Origin: Pseudomonas viridiflava
GTDB taxonomy: Bacteria > Pseudomonadota > Gammaproteobacteria > Pseudomonadales > Pseudomonadaceae
Assembly: GCF_900573885.1 (NCBI RefSeq)
Contig: NZ_UPSE01000594.1
Location: 166,344-230,343 of the forward strand
Direction: 5' to 3'
Length of the DNA: 64,000 nucleotides
A program made the translations under genes and the position numbers. Shown here piece by piece: positions 60,882-64,000 of this stretch. Every line of letters starts with the position of its first letter. Position 1 is the stretch's first letter. The notes beneath the pieces were generated by a model. The model did no database searches, was not told the DNA's origin, and saw only the letters and a program-made list of their open reading frames with translations.

Positions 60882-62558
60882 TCAAATCCTGAACTGCTTA
60901 ACCAACGTTCCCAACCGATTGCCCAGGTCCGCCAGATTCCGCGCGGTCTGTGCACTTTGCTGGGTTTCATCGGCCACCTGATCCACTGCGCCGGCAATCT
61001 GGTGCACGCTGCGGTTGATCTCTTCGGCCACGGCTGTCTGCTCTTCCGCCGCGCTGGCGATCTGGGCGTTCATGGCGTTGATGGTGGCGATCAGTTCAGC
61101 AATGGCGTCCAGTGAAGCGCCGGCCTGGTTGGCTTGCTGGCTGGTGACGTCGCCGGCTTCGCTGGAGCGGCGCATGGCCGTTACGGCGTCTTCGGTTCCT
61201 TTTTGCAGGCGGTCGATCATGCCTTGAATTTCCTGGGTGCTCTGCTGGGTGCGGCTGGCCAGGGCGCGAACTTCGTCGGCTACCACGGCAAACCCGCGGC
61301 CGGCTTCACCGGCTCGGGCGGCTTCAATGGCGGCGTTCAGGGCCAGCAGGTTGGTCTGTTCGGCAATGGAGCGAATCACGCCGAGCACACTGACGATGGA
61401 CTGCACGTCTTGCTGCAAGCTGTCGAGCGAGGTGCCGCTGCTGCGGATATCGCCCACCAGTGCGTGAATGCGGCGGATGCTGCCATCCACAACCTTTTTC
61501 GCGGCCTGGCCTTCCTGGTCGGTTTGCTGCGCGGCCGAGGCGGCGCCCTGGGCGCTTTGTGCCACCTGATGCGCCGCTGCAGACATCTCGTTGATGGCCG
61601 TGGCGACCTGATCCGTCTCGTGGCGCTGGTTGGCCATGGCCTGATCGGCACGCTGGGTTTGCGACGACACTTCACCCACCAGGGTGGTGAGCTGGCCGGT
61701 CATTTCCACAATCTGGCGCACCAGGCCGTGAATTTTGGCGACAAAGGCGTTGAACGAGCCGGCCAGTTCGCCGAGTTCGTCTTTGCTGTTTACCGGCAAA
61801 CGTTTGGTCAGGTCGCCATCGCCCGCTGCAATGTCGTCGAGGTTGTTTTTGATTTGCTGCAACGGGCGCAGGAACGCATTGCCCAGCGCCAGACCGGCGA
61901 TGCCAAAGATCACCAGCAGCACCAGGGCGATGATCACGATGCTGGTCACGATGGTGCTGATGCGCGCGGAGATGGACTCCTGCACCTTGGCCACATCGGC
62001 CTCGACGCCGTCGAGGTTGATGGCCGTGCCGAGGGCCATGTCCCACTTGGGCAGATAGATGTTGTAGGCCAGCTTGGGCACCAACACCTTGTCGTTGGTA
62101 GGCAGCGGCGAGGCGTAGCGCAGGTAGTTGGTGCCGTTCTTGCCGACGTTGTAGAGCTCGCGGTTTACGTAAACGCCGTTGGGGTCTTTGCGGTCGGCGA
62201 GCACTTTGCCCACGTCCAGTGGGTTGTCGCCACGGAACAGCCGCACGATGTTGGCGTCATGGCCGAAGAAGTAACCGTCTTTGCCGTATTTGATTTTGGA
62301 GAGGATTTTAATCGCCTCCGCCCGGCTCTCCATGTCGCCCTGGGCCGCGCCGTCGTAAAGGCTTTGCACGGAACCGAGGGCAATCTGCATGTAACTCTGC
62401 AGTTCCTGCTGACGTTCCGAAATCAGACGTTCGCGGGTTTCCTTCACTTCGCCATCGGCCTGGCTCAGCAGTACCTGTGTCGCGGCGCCGCTCAGTACGA
62501 ACGCAAACAGCAACACCGGAACCAGGGCCAACAACATGACTTTGGTCTTTAAACGCAT
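60882..62558 (-). CDS. Methyl-accepting chemotaxis protein (sCache_2 type)
   Basis: A 558-residue chemoreceptor: transmembrane helix (about 6-28), single-Cache ligand domain (about 35-185; YFFGHDANIVRLFRGDNP and the KWDMALGTAINLDGVE end), second helix (about 198-222), HAMP (about 220-275) and the signalling hairpin with IRSIAEQTNLLALNAAIEAARAGE near 395-420. No C-terminal CheR pentapeptide. The ATG at 62558 has AAGGAGTGATC upstream. A sigma-28-like box precedes it. Confidence 0.92.
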   Translation of the reverse strand: MRLKTKVMLLALVPVLLFAFVLSGAATQVLLSQADGEVKETRERLISERQQELQSYMQIALGSVQSLYDGAAQGDMESRAEAIKILSKIKYGKDGYFFGHDANIVRLFRGDNPLDVGKVLADRKDPNGVYVNRELYNVGKNGTNYLRYASPLPTNDKVLVPKLAYNIYLPKWDMALGTAINLDGVEADVAKVQESISARISTIVTSIVIIALVLLVIFGIAGLALGNAFLRPLQQIKNNLDDIAAGDGDLTKRLPVNSKDELGELAGSFNAFVAKIHGLVRQIVEMTGQLTTLVGEVSSQTQRADQAMANQRHETDQVATAINEMSAAAHQVAQSAQGAASAAQQTDQEGQAAKKVVDGSIRRIHALVGDIRSSGTSLDSLQQDVQSIVSVLGVIRSIAEQTNLLALNAAIEAARAGEAGRGFAVVADEVRALASRTQQSTQEIQGMIDRLQKGTEDAVTAMRRSSEAGDVTSQQANQAGASLDAIAELIATINAMNAQIASAAEEQTAVAEEINRSVHQIAGAVDQVADETQQSAQTARNLADLGNRLGTLVKQFRI

Positions 62559-62604
62559 GATCACTCCTTAACACGGCGCACCGTCAGGCAACGGCAATAT
62601 CGCT

Positions 62605-62631
62605 TTATCGGCGTTGTTGGTTACGGCTGTA
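62605..62631 (-). promoter_or_regulatory. Sigma-28 (FliA)-like promoter for the chemoreceptor gene
   Basis: Minus strand GCCGATAA (62612-62605), the full FliA -10 consensus, with TACAGCCG 11 bases upstream (62631-62624) as a weaker -35. It lies 47 bases before the start codon. Confidence 0.6.
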
Positions 62632-62697
62632 GGTGAATTCGTAAATTGAGTTCAGACCATCCCGACACTTTCCTCCGACTTTTTTACGCCGACCCCC

Positions 62698-62723
62698 TCA
62701 AACATTTCGTGCACTGCCGATAA
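62698..62723 (+). promoter_or_regulatory. Sigma-28 (FliA)-like promoter for the second chemoreceptor gene
   Basis: TCAAAC (62698-62703), 12 bases, GCCGATAA (62716-62723). The -10 sits within a small CCGAT-AAAA-ATCGG dyad. A TTCAAT/CATAAT pair nearer the gene is a weaker alternative. Confidence 0.6.
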
Positions 62724-62736
62724 AAATCGGTAGGAA

Positions 62737-62769
62737 GCGATTGAAATATCCGTTCAATATTTCAATCGC
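62737..62769. promoter_or_regulatory. Perfect 13-bp inverted repeat upstream of the second chemoreceptor
   Basis: GCGATTGAAATAT and ATATTTCAATCGC flank a seven-base loop. It lies between the sigma-28-like box and the start codon at 62858. No T-run follows, so it is more likely an operator or mRNA hairpin than a terminator. Confidence 0.7.
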
Positions 62770-62857
62770 ACCTGTGCATAATTCCCGCCCGCTTACTCGG
62801 CGGCGCGTTTTTACCCGCTTACGTCCCATGCCCGACGCCTCACACGAGAATCGCCCC

Positions 62858-64000
62858 ATGCTTAGTCGCCTCTCCATCCAGTGGAAAATCACATTGCTTG
62901 CCGGCCTGTGCCTGCTGGTGATCGTTACCCTTCTGGTCGGCACCTCGCTGTATCAGTCGAAAAGCACGGCCAACGTGGTGAAAGCGTCGAGCATGGGCAT
63001 GCTTGAAGAGGCGGCGCAAAAGCGCATGGCGGCGCGTGGCGAAACGCAGTCGTTGCGCATTCAGCGTTATTTCATGGACGCCTATCACTACGGCAACGGC
63101 TTCACCCGGCAGGTAAAAATGCTCTTGGCCCAGGCCAAAGCGCACAGCATTGATGCGGCGGCGGTGCGGACCGATTTGTCCGAGCAGATGCACACGGCCT
63201 TGCAAGGCAACGGCAATTTGTTGGGTTTGTATGTGGTGTTTCTGCCAGACGCACTGGACGGCCAGGACGCTCAATTCGTTGACCAGGAAGCCCTGGGTAG
63301 CAACGACATCGGCCGCTTCGCGCAGTATTGGTCGCAGTCGGCCAGCGGTGAGTTGGCTGCAGAGGCTATGAAGGAAGAACTGCTCAACGACACCAGCGTG
63401 ATGAGCAACGGCACGCCGTACAACTCCTGGCTCACCTGCCCGCTTGAAGGCAAGAAAGCCTGCGTGCTCGATCCTTATATCGACGAGGTCGACAGCGTGA
63501 AAACGCTCATGACCAGCATCGCGTTTCCGGTGGAAGTGGACGGCAAAGTGGTCGGGGTGGTGGGCGTAGATATTAGCCTGGCGAGCCTGCAAGAGATCAG
63601 CGTGAAGGCCAATAAAGAGCTCTACAACGGCGAAGGCCACGTCAGCATCATCAGCCCGCTGGGGCTGTTCGCCGGCCACAGCCGCGACGCCTCAGCGCTG
63701 GGCAAACCCCTGAGCGCGGCCTTTGGCGAACAGGGCAACGAACTCACCCGCCTGACCGCCCTCGCCCAATCGCAGGTGCTGCACGAGGGCGACATGCTGC
63801 AAGTGCTCGAACCGTTGCAGCCGATTCCGGAATCAAAACCTTGGAGCGTGCTGATCGAAGTACCGCAGCAGGTGCTGACCGTGCCGGCCAGAAAACTCGA
63901 AGCCGAGCTCGACAGCCGTGGCAAAACCGACAGCAGTGTCTCACTGGGCATTGGCCTGCTGGCTGTGGTGCTTGGCTTGTTGCTGATGTGGCTGACCGCT
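62858..64000 (+). CDS. Methyl-accepting chemotaxis protein, 3' truncated by window edge
   Basis: The frame runs open to the window end (381 codons). It has an N-terminal helix (ITLLAGLCLLVIVTLLVGTSLY), a large periplasmic dCache-type domain (about 40-350; VVGVVGVDISLASLQEIS near 230 and KPWSVLIEVPQQVL near 330), and the start of a second helix (GLLAVVLGLLLMWLTA). This is the layout of amino-acid-type chemoreceptors such as PctA relatives; HAMP and signalling parts lie outside. An in-frame ATG ten codons upstream is possible. Confidence 0.85.
   Translation, partial: MLSRLSIQWKITLLAGLCLLVIVTLLVGTSLYQSKSTANVVKASSMGMLEEAAQKRMAARGETQSLRIQRYFMDAYHYGNGFTRQVKMLLAQAKAHSIDAAAVRTDLSEQMHTALQGNGNLLGLYVVFLPDALDGQDAQFVDQEALGSNDIGRFAQYWSQSASGELAAEAMKEELLNDTSVMSNGTPYNSWLTCPLEGKKACVLDPYIDEVDSVKTLMTSIAFPVEVDGKVVGVVGVDISLASLQEISVKANKELYNGEGHVSIISPLGLFAGHSRDASALGKPLSAAFGEQGNELTRLTALAQSQVLHEGDMLQVLEPLQPIPESKPWSVLIEVPQQVLTVPARKLEAELDSRGKTDSSVSLGIGLLAVVLGLLLMWLTA

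Noticed and set aside
61134..62552. 472-codon plus-strand frame opposite the chemoreceptor
   Set aside because: The minus strand encodes an intact receptor with all expected domains; the plus frame is its shadow.

Overview
The window is chromosomal DNA of a high-GC gammaproteobacterium, most probably a Pseudomonas or close relative. Supporting signs are the 1613-residue NAD-dependent glutamate dehydrogenase, a DUF6124-type small protein, a BetT-like BCCT transporter, a MoxR/Bat operon and Pseudomonas-type REP/REPIN palindromes (GGAGCGGCTTTAGCCGCGA). No rRNA, tRNA, insertion sequence, prophage or CRISPR array was seen.

Layout. 1-13505 (+): a long co-directional block. It begins with an envelope set (DUF1302 probable outer-membrane protein cut by the window edge, DUF1329 periplasmic protein, YCF48-like propeller, MMPL/RND protein). 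Small-molecule genes follow (MFS transporter, cupin, FAH-family enzyme, DenD-like SDR, cyclase-family hydrolase), then an arylsulfatase and a solo Cache protein. Many junctions overlap or are a few bases apart, suggesting uptake/export plus catabolism of one hydrophobic, possibly aromatic or sulfated, compound class. 13575-25000: regulator/target pairs (MerR/MFS with a 19-bp-spaced promoter, LysR/exported SDR plus NTP-transporter-like protein, Rrf2/GliT-like CxxC flavoprotein), an H-NOX gas sensor overlapping a GGDEF-EAL enzyme, and small genes. 25135-28423: CHAD protein, LMW phosphatase-like protein and an aberrant pyruvate-kinase-like protein.

28512-42460: a stress/detoxification neighbourhood rich in regulators (LysR, two AraC, TetR) and redox enzymes (four SDRs, flavin reductase, quinone-reductase-like enzyme, old yellow enzyme, DoxX, monooxygenase-fold protein, SnoaL protein). 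Two of its promoters share an exactly spaced composite operator. A membrane GGDEF-EAL protein overlapping a PhnD-like periplasmic binding protein sits inside it. 42671-48290: SGNH hydrolase, small unknown genes, sterol-desaturase-family protein, BetT-like transporter, DUF6124 gene with a candidate small structured RNA, and repeats. 48291-53132: gdhB. 53621-60533: moxR/bat operon. 60882-64000: two divergent chemoreceptor genes with sigma-28-like promoters and a striking 13-bp dyad.

Gene calls rest on reading translated motifs, start context and spacing; no database search was possible.
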